Below, one piece after another: positions 18,404-27,139 of a stretch of DNA of 64,000 nt. The position numbers were made by a program, and so were the translations under genes. A model generated the notes under the pieces. That model saw only the letters and a program-made list of their open reading frames with translations. It was not told the origin of the DNA and did no database searches. Source of the DNA: Rhodobacteraceae bacterium Alg231-04 (GTDB lineage: Bacteria > Pseudomonadota > Alphaproteobacteria > Rhodobacterales > Rhodobacteraceae); NCBI GenBank assembly GCA_900143635.1, contig FREY01000001.1:465324-529323 (forward strand), given 5' to 3'. The stretch's first letter is position 1. The number at the start of each line of letters is the position of its first letter.

Positions 18404-19195
18404 CTAGTTGGCCAGCCGAAACACGCAGCCATCGCTCAGCATCTCGGGCGGTGTCATGCATAACCCCCGCGCCACCTGATAGGCCGCCAAGACCTTGGGC
18501 ACATATCCCCGTGTCTCGGCAAAGGGTGGCACCCCTTCGTGATCCCGTAAGGCCCCTGCGCCGGCATTATATCCGGCCAAAACAAGAAGCGGGTCACCGC
18601 CAAACTCGGCCATCAGCCAGTCCAGATAGGCAATCCCCCCTTTGATGTTCTGCGCAGGCGCCAGCGGGTCCACAATGCCAAACCGCGCCGCAGTATCCGG
18701 CATCAGCTGCATCAGCCCCAGGGCACCGGCGCTGCTGACCGCATCCGCATCCCCGCCGCTTTCAACGGCAATCACCGCCAAGACCAAGGCCGGAGAAACA
18801 TTGCTGCCTGCACTGGCGATCAGGATCTCCACACCGCGCGTCTGGGCGATATCCTGCAACAGCTGCAAACGGGGGGCGGCCACCGGCCCGGCGCTCAGCG
18901 CCTCAAGCGCAGGTTCCAGCCGACCCGGCCCGGTACCAGAAAAGCCCTCCGAGACCTGATCCCAAAACCACGCATGATCCGCGCCGGCCTCTTCGGGTGC
19001 ATCCCTGTCTTGCTGCCCTGACAGGTCAGTGGCCGTCGTTTGTGGTTCAATCTGTATCGTAATGCGCTTGGCGCTTCCGCCTACCGGGGGTTTGACCCGT
19101 TTGGCTTCAAATTCAGGAAAGGGCGCCGGGCTCTGCGCAGAGGCCAGAAGCGGGACCAACAGCATCGCTGCCAAAACAAATGCCCTTACTGCCAT
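18404..19195 (-). CDS. Lytic transglycosylase (SLT domain), exported
   Basis: 263 residues. Signal peptide with cleavage near residue 20 (ASA-Q), a Pro/Gln-rich linker to about 90, and a C-terminal goose-lysozyme-like SLT domain (about 115-245). The catalytic glutamate is Glu145 in AVESGGDADA, followed by the GLMQLMP motif and AGYNAG. It cleaves peptidoglycan glycan strands to 1,6-anhydromuropeptides. It is divergent from the Tad pilus locus, so it may open the wall for the pilus machine, but that link is positional inference only. Confidence 0.9.
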   Translation of the reverse strand: MAVRAFVLAAMLLVPLLASAQSPAPFPEFEAKRVKPPVGGSAKRITIQIEPQTTATDLSGQQDRDAPEEAGADHAWFWDQVSEGFSGTGPGRLEPALEALSAGPVAAPRLQLLQDIAQTRGVEILIASAGSNVSPALVLAVIAVESGGDADAVSSAGALGLMQLMPDTAARFGIVDPLAPAQNIKGGIAYLDWLMAEFGGDPLLVLAGYNAGAGALRDHEGVPPFAETRGYVPKVLAAYQVARGLCMTPPEMLSDGCVFRLAN

Positions 19196-19547
19196 GTCAT
19201 AACCCCATCCAATTTAATTCAATTTCAATCATTTGGGCCTGAAAAGCCAGAATTGGCACTCAAATCTGGGCGATCCTGCCACATTCTGCCGAATTTGCCG
19301 CCCCCAAGCCATGCTGGTTTACAAAGAGTAAAGATTTTTAACCTCTGGATTCAATATCTTAACCCATTTCCTGCCAAAAAGTAAAAATGCGGCACCAGAA
19401 ATCTGTTTTTGGCCCAAATCCTGCCACGCTCCACTGGCTATATATGCCCATACCAAGTCGGACATGAGCGACGCAGGAGAGAGCAAGCTCAGGTTAGGAC
19501 GGCAAGGTGACTACGACCGAAATTAAAGATCCTTTGGAGGGACTACC
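19196..19547. promoter_or_regulatory. AT-rich divergent regulatory region before the Tad pilin genes
   Basis: 352 bp with no gene, clearly more AT-rich than its surroundings. The heptamer cctgcca occurs three times (19275, 19370, 19420), twice as atcctgccac. TTAA-N7-TCAA at 19214-19228 resembles a CtrA half-site pair with one mismatch. A TATATA element at 19440 could be a -10. The pilin ribosome binding site ttggaggga precedes the ATG at 19548. Which regulator acts is not determined. Confidence 0.45.
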
Positions 19548-19751
19548 ATGATCAAATTCTTCAAGAACTTCAGCAAAGACGAATCTGGCGCCGTGACTGT
19601 TGACTGGGTTGTGCTGACCGCTGCTGTCGCAGCTCTGGCCGGCGTTGTTTACACCGCGATCGAAGGCGGCGTTTCTGACGTGACAGGCACCACCAGCTCC
19701 TACCTGACCGCAACAGGCACCAGCCTGGGTTCCGCAGGCGCAATCGACTAA
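19548..19751 (+). CDS. flp: Flp-type type IVb pilin 1
   Basis: 67 residues. Class IVb prepilin: short basic leader MIKFFKNFSKDESG, cleavage expected after Gly14, then a hydrophobic helix AVTVDWVVLTAAVAAL and a Thr/Ser/Gly-rich tail. The mature protein would be 53 residues. Position +5/+6 is Asp-Trp instead of the usual Glu-Tyr. Strong ribosome binding site ggaggg. First gene of the Tad locus; the major pilin subunit is inferred from position and leader. Confidence 0.88.
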   Translation: MIKFFKNFSKDESGAVTVDWVVLTAAVAALAGVVYTAIEGGVSDVTGTTSSYLTATGTSLGSAGAID

Positions 19752-19811
19752 AGCCTGCTGATCGGCCAAGTGGCTTGAAGCCACAACAACTGATCTACAG
19801 CGATTGGCAGG

Positions 19812-19840
19812 GGCCGCGCCTTTGGATAAAGGGCGTGGCC
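19812..19840 (+). other. Stem-loop between the two pilin genes
   Basis: Arms ggccgcgcc and ggcgtggcc pair over nine positions (one G-U) around a 10-nt loop. A smaller stem gtggct/agccac is at 19770-19784. No T-run follows. Such stems after a pilin gene usually protect the upstream mRNA or reduce read-through, making the first pilin more abundant than later gene products. Confidence 0.5.
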
Positions 19841-19872
19841 TCTGTGCCAACCACCCAGGCACGGGGATTCTC

Positions 19873-20088
19873 ATGAAGCTTGCATTCAGCGCATTCCGGG
19901 ACGAAGACGATGGTGCTGTCACCGTTGACTGGGTCCTGCTGACCGCCGCAATCGCCGGCTTTGCCGCTATCGCGGTGCCGCCGGTTCTCAATGGGACCGA
20001 AGATGCGGCTGAGGCCGTAGGTGTCTATCTGGAGGCGACAGACGCCGCTGCTCAGGTCGTTTACACCGAGAACCTGGGCGGAAATTAA
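19873..20088 (+). CDS. Flp-type type IVb pilin 2
   Basis: 71 residues from the ATG at 19873 (preceded by cgggga); an upstream in-frame ATG would place 23 extra residues ahead of the leader and is unlikely. Leader MKLAFSAFRDEDDG with cleavage after Gly14, then AVTVDWVLLTAAIAGFAAI, nearly the same as pilin 1, and a more acidic tail rich in Ala/Glu. A paralogue of pilin 1, perhaps a minor pilin. Shares the Asp-Trp substitution. Confidence 0.85.
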   Translation: MKLAFSAFRDEDDGAVTVDWVLLTAAIAGFAAIAVPPVLNGTEDAAEAVGVYLEATDAAAQVVYTENLGGN

Positions 20089-20194
20089 GATGACTTACCC
20101 GGCCCCGGCGCACAGATGCCGCGCGGCCGCATGATCGTTTCAACGTCCGGCAAACGGCCCAGCCTGCGCCGGCACCCTTAAGACGGAGGCCAAC

Positions 20195-21046
20195 ATGCGT
20201 GCAGTATTCGGACTCGTCCTGATTGTTGGCGTCGCCCTTGCCGGCGGTGCCGTCATGATGGCCAAGAACTACATTTCCGCATATCAGTCTGAACTCGCCC
20301 GGGAGCGCGCCGCAAGTGCGCAGGTGGTTCCGACGGTTCCGGTTCTTGTCGCCACAAAACCCCTGAAATACGGCGAACAGCTGACCCAGGAACACATTCG
20401 CATCGTCCGCTGGCCGCAGGATGCCATCCCCGAAGGCTCCTTTACCGAGGTGGAAGCCCTGTTTCCCGCCGGTTCGGAAGACCGCAAGCGGGTCGTGCTG
20501 CGCGCCATGGAAAAGGATGAGGCGATCCTCGTCCAGAAGATCACCAAACCCGGTGAGGATGCAGGGATCACGTCCCGGCTTGGCAAAGGCATGCGCGCCT
20601 TCGCCATCAAGGTCGATGTGGCCTCCGGCGTGTCCGGTTTCCTGCGCCCCGGCGACAGGGTGGATGTCTATTGGACGGGCCGCGTCCGCAACGGCCCGGA
20701 AACGGATATCACCCGGCTGATCCAAACCAATATCGAACTGGTCGCCATCGACCAGCGCGCCAATGGCGACAGCTCTGGCGCCACGATTGCCCGGACCGTC
20801 ACTGTGACTGCAAAATCTGAACAGGTGGCGGCACTGGCGCAGGCCCAATCAACCGGCCGTTTGTCGCTGGCCCTGGTGGGCGCCGAAGACGATACCGTTG
20901 CGGCCGTGGTTCAGGTGGACCAACGTATGCTGCTGGGACTTGGTGAACTGGAAGCCGCCCCCGACGTCGCCGCGGAGAAGATTTGCACCATCCGCACCCG
21001 CCGTGGCGCCGAGGTGGTTGAGATCCCGATCCCCTGCCGGAATTGA
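20195..21046 (+). CDS. cpaB: Tad pilus assembly protein CpaB/RcpC
   Basis: 283 residues. One N-terminal membrane helix (about 3-24), then a periplasmic SAF domain (about 45-115; PVLVATKPLKYGEQL) and the RcpC/CpaB domain with FLRPGDRVDVYWTG. SAF domains bind carbohydrate, so this protein probably links the secretin to peptidoglycan. Ribosome binding site ggagg (20186) precedes the ATG. Separated from cpaC by a strong hairpin. Confidence 0.93.
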   Translation: MRAVFGLVLIVGVALAGGAVMMAKNYISAYQSELARERAASAQVVPTVPVLVATKPLKYGEQLTQEHIRIVRWPQDAIPEGSFTEVEALFPAGSEDRKRVVLRAMEKDEAILVQKITKPGEDAGITSRLGKGMRAFAIKVDVASGVSGFLRPGDRVDVYWTGRVRNGPETDITRLIQTNIELVAIDQRANGDSSGATIARTVTVTAKSEQVAALAQAQSTGRLSLALVGAEDDTVAAVVQVDQRMLLGLGELEAAPDVAAEKICTIRTRRGAEVVEIPIPCRN

Positions 21047-21068
21047 GCTGAATGCGCAGCCTACCCTG

Positions 21069-21096
21069 CCCCGCCCTCCTCTGAGGGCGGGGTTTT
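21069..21096 (+). terminator. Terminator-like hairpin between cpaB and cpaC
   Basis: Perfect 10-bp stem ccccgccctc (21069-21078) / gagggcgggg (21083-21092), loop ctct, then TTTTG. It sits 22 bp after the cpaB stop and 130 bp ahead of cpaC, splitting the Tad locus into a pilin-cpaB unit and a cpaC-onward unit, or serving as partial attenuator. Confidence 0.8.
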
Positions 21097-21227
21097 GTTG
21101 CCTCCCCCCCACAGCGAAATCATCGCAACACACGTTATTATTGCAAAACATGCGTGTCTGGCGCAGTATGCAGGAAATCACGGGCAATAAGACCCGGTTT
21201 TGAGGCGTGATCGGAAAGGCAGATCGC

Positions 21228-22616
21228 ATGGCATTTCGAACTTTAATCGCATCTGTATTGGCAGGTGCGATGGCAGTGTTGACACCTGCTGCGAGCGGCG
21301 TTCAGGCACAGGGTCTGAAGGTTTTGAAGGCCGGTACATCCGCCCGGCTGGATGTCCCTATGAACCGCGCGGTTGTTGTCGAGAGCGACATCCCCTTTGC
21401 GGAACTGAGCATCGCCAATCCGGGCATCGCTGATATTTCCTCGCTTTCGGACCGGACGATCTATGTGCTGGGCAAATCACCGGGGCTGACAACGCTGACC
21501 CTGTTGGATGCGACCGGGTCGCTGATCACCAACGTGGATGTGCATGTTGCCGCCGATGTGACCGAATTCAAGGAACGGCTGAAACAGATCCTGCCAAACG
21601 AGAAAATCGAGGTCCGCACCGCCAATGACGGCATCGTACTGTCCGGGACCGTGTCCAGCGCAGCACGTTTGCAGCGGGCCCTGGATCTGGCGGGCCGTTA
21701 TGCGCCGGACCGGGTGTCGAACCTGATGTCGGTCGGCGGCGTGCAGCAAGTCATGCTGAAAGTCCGCTTCGCAGAAATGCAGCGTTCCGTCTCCAAATCG
21801 CTCAGCTCGTCCGTCGCGCTTAGCGGCTCAGGCGTTGCTGCCGAAACCGGCACATGGCTGCAAGGCGACAACGGGCTGTCAAACCCCGTCATTACGCCTG
21901 ACGGAAATTCGCTCGGTGCCGCCTTTTTCGGTTTCGATGTCGGATCCCTCGAAGTGGGCCTGCTGATCGAGGCATTGGAGCAAAAGGGATTGGTTAGAAC
22001 ACTGGCCGAACCCAACCTTTCAGCCCTCTCGGGTCAAGAAGCCACATTCCTTGCCGGCGGTGAATACCCGGTTCCGGTCTCTGACGAGGACGGTATTTCG
22101 GTTGAATACAAGCCCTTCGGTATCGAGCTGAACTTTATACCGCGTGTTGTCGATGGTGATCTGATCAACCTTGAACTCAAGGCCGCGGTTTCCGCAATCG
22201 ACACAGCCAACGGCATTTCCGTCAACGGGCTGAGCGTCAGTGCCTTCTCGCGGCGTGAAACCACAACAACCGTGGAACTGCGCGACGGCGAAAGCTTTGC
22301 CATCGCCGGCCTGATCGAAGACCAGTTTACCGACAGCGCCTCGCAATTGCCATGGATTGGCGATGTGCCAATCCTCGGATCTCTGTTCCGCAGCTCCAGC
22401 TATCAGCGGTCGCAGTCAGAACTGGTCATCATCGTCAGCGGCCATCTGGTAACTCCGACCCGCGGCGAGGCGCTGAGCCTGCCCACCGATCGGGTGAAAC
22501 CGCCAACCGAACAGGAGCTGTTCCTGTTCGGAAAAACCGCGCGGACCCAGTCCGGAGCAGCAGCCGAAGTGGCCAAGCAGGATTTTTCCGGCTCTTACGG
22601 CTACGTGTTGGACTAA
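21228..22616 (+). CDS. cpaC: Tad secretin CpaC/RcpA
   Basis: Outer-membrane channel for the Flp pilus. 462 residues from the ATG at 21228 (aaagg upstream), with signal peptide cut near VQA-Q. N-terminal pilus-secretin domain (LDVPMNRAVVVESD...) and BON-like repeat are followed by the secretin domain (about 210-425) with the conserved VPVLG-type motif here as IGDVPILGSLFRS near its end. An in-frame GTG 21 bp earlier is a less likely start. The OmpA-like lipoprotein follows 15 bp later. Confidence 0.93.
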   Translation: MAFRTLIASVLAGAMAVLTPAASGVQAQGLKVLKAGTSARLDVPMNRAVVVESDIPFAELSIANPGIADISSLSDRTIYVLGKSPGLTTLTLLDATGSLITNVDVHVAADVTEFKERLKQILPNEKIEVRTANDGIVLSGTVSSAARLQRALDLAGRYAPDRVSNLMSVGGVQQVMLKVRFAEMQRSVSKSLSSSVALSGSGVAAETGTWLQGDNGLSNPVITPDGNSLGAAFFGFDVGSLEVGLLIEALEQKGLVRTLAEPNLSALSGQEATFLAGGEYPVPVSDEDGISVEYKPFGIELNFIPRVVDGDLINLELKAAVSAIDTANGISVNGLSVSAFSRRETTTTVELRDGESFAIAGLIEDQFTDSASQLPWIGDVPILGSLFRSSSYQRSQSELVIIVSGHLVTPTRGEALSLPTDRVKPPTEQELFLFGKTARTQSGAAAEVAKQDFSGSYGYVLD

Positions 22617-22631
22617 GCAAAGGGCAGAACA

Positions 22632-23264
22632 ATGATCCGGACATCAGCACTTTTCGCTCTTTGCCTTACAGCAGCGGCCTGCGACCTGAGGGAAGCCGGG
22701 GCCGAGCTTGACCGCGGCGCCTTTGGCAATGCCACGCAGAACAACGCATTGGTCATGACCGGTGAGCGTGACTATGCGGTGCAGCTGGCCGGACGGTTCG
22801 CCGAAGAGGTTCCCGATACGATCAACTTCGCTTTCGACAGCGCGGTTCTGGACGCCACGGCCCGCTCGGTTCTGGACAGTCAGGCCGACTGGATCCGCCA
22901 GTTCCCCGAAGTTCGCTTCCGGGTCTATGGCCACACCGATGCCGTCGGCAGTGCCTCTTACAACAAGCGCCTCGGACTGCGGCGCGCCAAAGCGGCCGTG
23001 AGCCATCTGGTGTCGCGCGGGATCAGCCGCAGTCGGCTGGAGGCCCTTGCCTCCTTTGGTGAAACACAGCCCCTGGTCGGGACCCAGGGCCGCGAACGGC
23101 GCAACCGGCGGACGGTGACCGAAGTTTCGGGTTTTGTGAAATCACATCCGTCGTTGCTGGATGGAAAATACGCCGAAGTGATCTACCGCGAGTACATCAA
23201 AAGCGCGGCACCGCCGACCGGACTAAGCTCCGGCCCCTCCGAACTGGCGACTGAAGGCGGCTAA
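22632..23264 (+). CDS. OmpA-family lipoprotein of the Tad locus
   Basis: 210 residues. Lipoprotein signal with lipobox TAAAC (Cys17), so it should be lipid-anchored, most likely in the outer membrane. The OmpA-like peptidoglycan-binding domain spans about 65-170: FAFDSAVLD, GHTDAVGSASYNKRLGLRRA and RERRNRRTV. It probably ties the secretin to the cell wall, replacing TadD/RcpB-type accessory functions. Located between cpaC and cpaE, a place seen in other Rhodobacteraceae Tad loci. Confidence 0.85.
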   Translation: MIRTSALFALCLTAAACDLREAGAELDRGAFGNATQNNALVMTGERDYAVQLAGRFAEEVPDTINFAFDSAVLDATARSVLDSQADWIRQFPEVRFRVYGHTDAVGSASYNKRLGLRRAKAAVSHLVSRGISRSRLEALASFGETQPLVGTQGRERRNRRTVTEVSGFVKSHPSLLDGKYAEVIYREYIKSAAPPTGLSSGPSELATEGG

Positions 23265-23456
23265 AGAGGCGACCCCCGAAACCAGCCGCCAATTGTCGGC
23301 TCACTGTTCATAGTTTCCAAACATTTGGGGTTTTTTGGCCCCAATCTTGCCCAGATTGGCGACGACATTGTCTCTCAAAGGCGAAGTGCGCACTGCGCGA
23401 ATCGCCATTGGATCCGACAGCATGAGGCTGTTGGCACCCGTATGAGGATGAAGGCA

Positions 23457-24695
23457 ATGAGCAGCGGAGCCCCGCAACACGACGCAAATGCGATTATTGC
23501 CTGCACGATCAGCCGTGACGTGCAGAATTTCGACCTGCTGATCGAAGATATGGAAACGGCCCTGGGTGAGGCCTGGGGCGACCTTGGCTTTGCCGAGGCT
23601 TTGGCCTTCTTTGGCCAGCCTGATGCGGAAACACTGGAATTCGTGGCACTTGCCCTCGACGGTCACGATGAAGACAGCCTTGCATTGATGGGTGAAATCA
23701 TCAGCCAGGCCAAGGCGCGCGACATCAAGGTTATTCTGATTGCCGAAGATGTGACACCGGCCTCGCTGCACCAGCTGTTGCGCAAAGGGGCGGATGAATT
23801 CATCCCCTACCCGCTGCCTGAAATGGAATTGCAGAACGCCATCGACCGGTTGACCGCACCCGAACCGGAGCCGGAAGTCGAGAAACAGAACACCCATCAA
23901 TTGCACTCGGGCACCCAGCGAGAAGGGGCGGTGATTGTATGTCAGGGGCTTTCGGGGGGCAGTGGCTCCACCACTCTGGCTGTCAATCTGGCCTGGGAAC
24001 TTGCTATGCTCAGCAGCCACGCCGAACCCAGTGTCTGCATCCTCGACTTTGACCTGCAGCATGGGTCAGTGGCCACCTACCTTGACCTGCCGCGCCGCGA
24101 AGCCGTCATGGAGATGCTGAGCGAAACCGAAGTCATGGACGAGGAAATCTTTGGTCAGGCCCTGCTGTCCTTCCAGGACAAGCTGCAGGTTCTGACGGCA
24201 CCTGCCGACATGGTGCCGCTGGAGTTCATTGCCCCCGAAGACATCGAACGGGTCATCGCAATGGCGCGCAGCCATTTCGATTTTGTGGTGATCGACATGC
24301 CGCGCACATTGGTCCAGTGGTCAGAAACCGTTCTGACCCATGCCCATGTCCATTTCGCCCTGCTGGAACTGGACATGCGGTCCGCCCAGAACGCACTGCG
24401 GATGAAACGGGCCTTGCAGTCCGAGGACCTGCCGTTTGAAAAACTGCGCTTTGCCCTGAACCGGGCGCCGAAATTCACCGATCTGAGCGGCAAAAGCCGG
24501 GTCAAGAGAATGGCGGATTCGCTGGGCATCTCTATCGATCTGCAACTGCCCGATGGCGGCCGTCAGGTCACCCAGTGCGGCGACCACGGCGTTCCGCTGG
24601 CTGTCACGGCCGCAAAAAATCCGCTGCGCAAAGAAATCGCCAAATTGGCAAAATCACTGCACGATCTCGGCCAGAACGAAGCTCAGGCCGCCTGA
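23457..24695 (+). CDS. cpaE: Tad pilus localisation ATPase CpaE/TadZ
   Basis: 412 residues from the ATG at 23457 (gagg 9 bp upstream; in-frame ATGs also at 23442 and 23448). N-terminal atypical receiver domain to about 120, then a ParA/MinD-like ATPase with the deviant P-loop CQGLSGGSGSTTLAVNL and VVIDMPRTLVQWS as switch II/Walker B region. CpaE-type proteins place the pilus machine at a pole. The glycine-serine P-loop lacks the usual GKT lysine (SGGSGSTT), which may mean weak or absent ATP hydrolysis. Small hairpins lie at 23325-23359 in its leader. Confidence 0.9.
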   Translation: MSSGAPQHDANAIIACTISRDVQNFDLLIEDMETALGEAWGDLGFAEALAFFGQPDAETLEFVALALDGHDEDSLALMGEIISQAKARDIKVILIAEDVTPASLHQLLRKGADEFIPYPLPEMELQNAIDRLTAPEPEPEVEKQNTHQLHSGTQREGAVIVCQGLSGGSGSTTLAVNLAWELAMLSSHAEPSVCILDFDLQHGSVATYLDLPRREAVMEMLSETEVMDEEIFGQALLSFQDKLQVLTAPADMVPLEFIAPEDIERVIAMARSHFDFVVIDMPRTLVQWSETVLTHAHVHFALLELDMRSAQNALRMKRALQSEDLPFEKLRFALNRAPKFTDLSGKSRVKRMADSLGISIDLQLPDGGRQVTQCGDHGVPLAVTAAKNPLRKEIAKLAKSLHDLGQNEAQAA

Positions 24696-24714
24696 ACGAG
24701 CAAAGGGGTAACCG

Positions 24715-26157
24715 GTGTTCTCTAAGTATAAAAAACAATCCGCGAGCCCTAAAGCTGCGCCAAAAGCTGCGGCCGCGCCCACCGCCGCACCAAAAGTCGA
24801 GGTTGCCTCTGCCGCCTCGCTGCGCCGCCCCATGACGCGGGTGGCCGCAGAGGCCGCACCGGCGGAAAAAGACCGCAAGCGCAAGGAACGGCTGAGCGAG
24901 ATCAAGGTCGAATTGCACCGCGATCTGCTTGAACACCTGAACCTTGCGGCGCTGGACAAGGCCAGCGAAGCGGAACTGCGCAACGAAATCAGCTCTATCA
25001 CCGGCGAGATCCTCGAAGATCGCGGCATTGTGCTGAACCGCGAAGACCGCCAGACCCTCAACAAGGAACTCTACGACGAGGTGACCGGCCTGGGTCCGCT
25101 GGAGACGCTGCTGCAGGATGAAACGGTCAACGACATCCTGGTCAACGGCCCGCAGCAGATCTTTGTCGAACGCAGCGGCAAACTGCAGCTGAGCAACATC
25201 ACCTTCAAAGATGAAAAGCACCTGATGCGGATCATCGACAAGATCGTATCGGCGGTGGGACGCCGGGTGGATGAATCCAACCCCTATGTTGACGCCCGCC
25301 TTGCGGATGGATCGCGCTTTAACGCCATGGTGCCGCCGGTTGCCGTGGACGGTTCGCTGGTGTCGATCCGAAAATTCAAAAAAGATAAACTGGGCATCGA
25401 CGATCTGGTGCAATTCGGCGCCTTCACCGAAGAAATGGCCGCCTATCTGCAGGCCGCAGTGGCGACCCGGCTGAATGTGATCGTGTCGGGCGGTACCGGC
25501 TCGGGCAAGACCACAACGCTGAACGCGCTGTCGTCGTTCATCGACAATGATGAACGCATCCTGACCATCGAAGACACCGCCGAACTACAGCTGCAGCAGA
25601 CCCATGTGGGCCGGATGGAAAGTCGCCCGCCCAACGTCGAGGGCAAGGGCGAGGTTTCCCCCCGCGACTGTCTGAAAAACGCCCTGCGGATGCGCCCTGA
25701 CCGGATCATTGTCGGCGAAACCCGCGGCGAAGAAGTGATCGACATGCTGCAGGCGATGAACACCGGCCACGACGGTTCAATGACCACAATCCACGCCAAC
25801 TCGGCACGGGATGGGGTCAGCCGCCTGGAAAACATGATCGCCATGGCGGGGATCGAAATGCCAATCAAGGCGGTGCGCAGCCAGATTTCCTCGGCTGTGA
25901 ACCTGATCGTTCAGGCCTCGCGTCTGCAGGATGGCTCTCGCCGGATGACCTCGATCACCGAAATCACCGGCATGGAGGGCGATGTCATCTCCATGCAGGA
26001 AATCTTTCGCTACCAGCGGGTCGGTCTGACACCCGACAACAAGATCATCGGCCATTTCACCGCCACCGGCGTGCGCAGCCACTTTTCGGAACGGTTCCGC
26101 ATGTGGGGTTATGACCTGCCCGCCTCGATCTACGAACCCACCCGGATGGAGGACTAA
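24715..26157 (+). CDS. cpaF: Tad secretion ATPase CpaF/TadA
   Basis: 480 residues starting at GTG 24715, preceded by aaagggg. The N-terminal 55 residues are Ala/Lys/Pro-rich and likely disordered. The T4SS/T2SS-type hexameric ATPase core has Walker [10 protein letters not shown] (about 259-267), an Asp box [13 protein letters not shown], Walker [12 protein letters not shown] and His box [12 protein letters not shown]. Powers pilin polymerisation at the inner membrane. Coupled 3 bp ahead of tadB. Confidence 0.96.
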   Translation: MFSKYKKQSASPKAAPKAAAAPTAAPKVEVASAASLRRPMTRVAAEAAPAEKDRKRKERLSEIKVELHRDLLEHLNLAALDKASEAELRNEISSITGEILEDRGIVLNREDRQTLNKELYDEVTGLGPLETLLQDETVNDILVNGPQQIFVERSGKLQLSNITFKDEKHLMRIIDKIVSAVGRRVDESNPYVDARLADGSRFNAMVPPVAVDGSLVSIRKFKKDKLGIDDLVQFGAFTEEMAAYLQAAVATRLNVIVSGGTGSGKTTTLNALSSFIDNDERILTIEDTAELQLQQTHVGRMESRPPNVEGKGEVSPRDCLKNALRMRPDRIIVGETRGEEVIDMLQAMNTGHDGSMTTIHANSARDGVSRLENMIAMAGIEMPIKAVRSQISSAVNLIVQASRLQDGSRRMTSITEITGMEGDVISMQEIFRYQRVGLTPDNKIIGHFTATGVRSHFSERFRMWGYDLPASIYEPTRMED

Positions 26158-26160
26158 CCC

Positions 26161-27129
26161 ATGCAGCTGAGCGCAGAACCGATTATCTACGGTCTGATCT
26201 TCGTCGCAGTTCTGGTGCTGGTCGAAGGCATCTATCTGGTCACCTTCGGGAAATCGATCAGCCTGAACAGCAAGGTGAACCGACGGCTGGAGATGCTCGA
26301 AAAGGGCGGCCGCCGCGAGGAAGTGCTGGAACAGCTGCGCAAGGAAATGCGCCAGCACATGAAGTCGCAGACCATTCCGCTCTACTCCCTGCTGGCGGAA
26401 CGGGCGCAAAAGGCCGCCATTGCCTTCACCCCCAAGCAATTGATGATGATCATGGCCGGGCTGGGTGTTTTTGCCTTTTTGGGCCTGTCGATCGGCACTG
26501 GTGCCGGACTGCCGCTGCGGATCATTGCCTCGGTCATCATTGGCGTCGGTGGCGTGTTTTTCTGGGTCAACGGCAAGGCCAAGAAACGCATCTCAATGAT
26601 CGAAGAACAGCTCCCGGATGCGGTGGAACTGATGGTGCGCTCGCTGCGCGTCGGGCATCCCTTTGCGTCTGCCGTGCAGATCGTTGCCAAGGAGGTCGAA
26701 GATCCTCTGGCCACCGAATTCGGCATCATCGCCGACGAAAGCTCTTATGGCCGCGATGTCGGCGAGGCGCTGAAAGAAATGGCCGAGCGTCTGGATATCC
26801 AGGATTTTCGCTTTCTAGCGGTGGCCGTCACCATCCAGCAGCAGTCCGGTGGTAACCTGGCCGAGGTTTTGGCCGGTCTGGCCAAGGTGATCCGCGCCCG
26901 CTTTCGGCTGTTTCGCCGGGTCAAGGCGATCACCGCCGAGGCGCAGTGGTCCGGAAAATTCCTGTCGGCCTTTCCGCTGCTGGCCCTGATGGGCACGCTG
27001 GCGCGCGATCCGAACTATTATGACGGGGTCTTGGATCACGCCTATTTCATCCCCGCCTGTTTTTTCGTGGGCGTCATGCTGACCATCAACCTGTTTGTGA
27101 TGCGCATGCTCACCAACATCCAAGTGTAA
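26161..27129 (+). CDS. tadB: Tad platform protein TadB
   Basis: 322 residues, inner-membrane protein of the GspF/T2SSF type. A helix at about 7-27, two helices around 95-140, a cytoplasmic domain with EEQLPDAVELMVRSLRVGHPF, and terminal helices about 270-318. GspF-like platform proteins transmit motion from the CpaF ATPase to the pilin. Gap of 10 bp to tadC. Confidence 0.93.
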   Translation: MQLSAEPIIYGLIFVAVLVLVEGIYLVTFGKSISLNSKVNRRLEMLEKGGRREEVLEQLRKEMRQHMKSQTIPLYSLLAERAQKAAIAFTPKQLMMIMAGLGVFAFLGLSIGTGAGLPLRIIASVIIGVGGVFFWVNGKAKKRISMIEEQLPDAVELMVRSLRVGHPFASAVQIVAKEVEDPLATEFGIIADESSYGRDVGEALKEMAERLDIQDFRFLAVAVTIQQQSGGNLAEVLAGLAKVIRARFRLFRRVKAITAEAQWSGKFLSAFPLLALMGTLARDPNYYDGVLDHAYFIPACFFVGVMLTINLFVMRMLTNIQV

Positions 27130-27139
27130 CGGGTGACGA

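Noticed and set aside
19804-19872. Longer N-terminus for pilin 2
   Set aside because: It would put 23 residues ahead of a canonical prepilin leader and span the inter-pilin hairpin.
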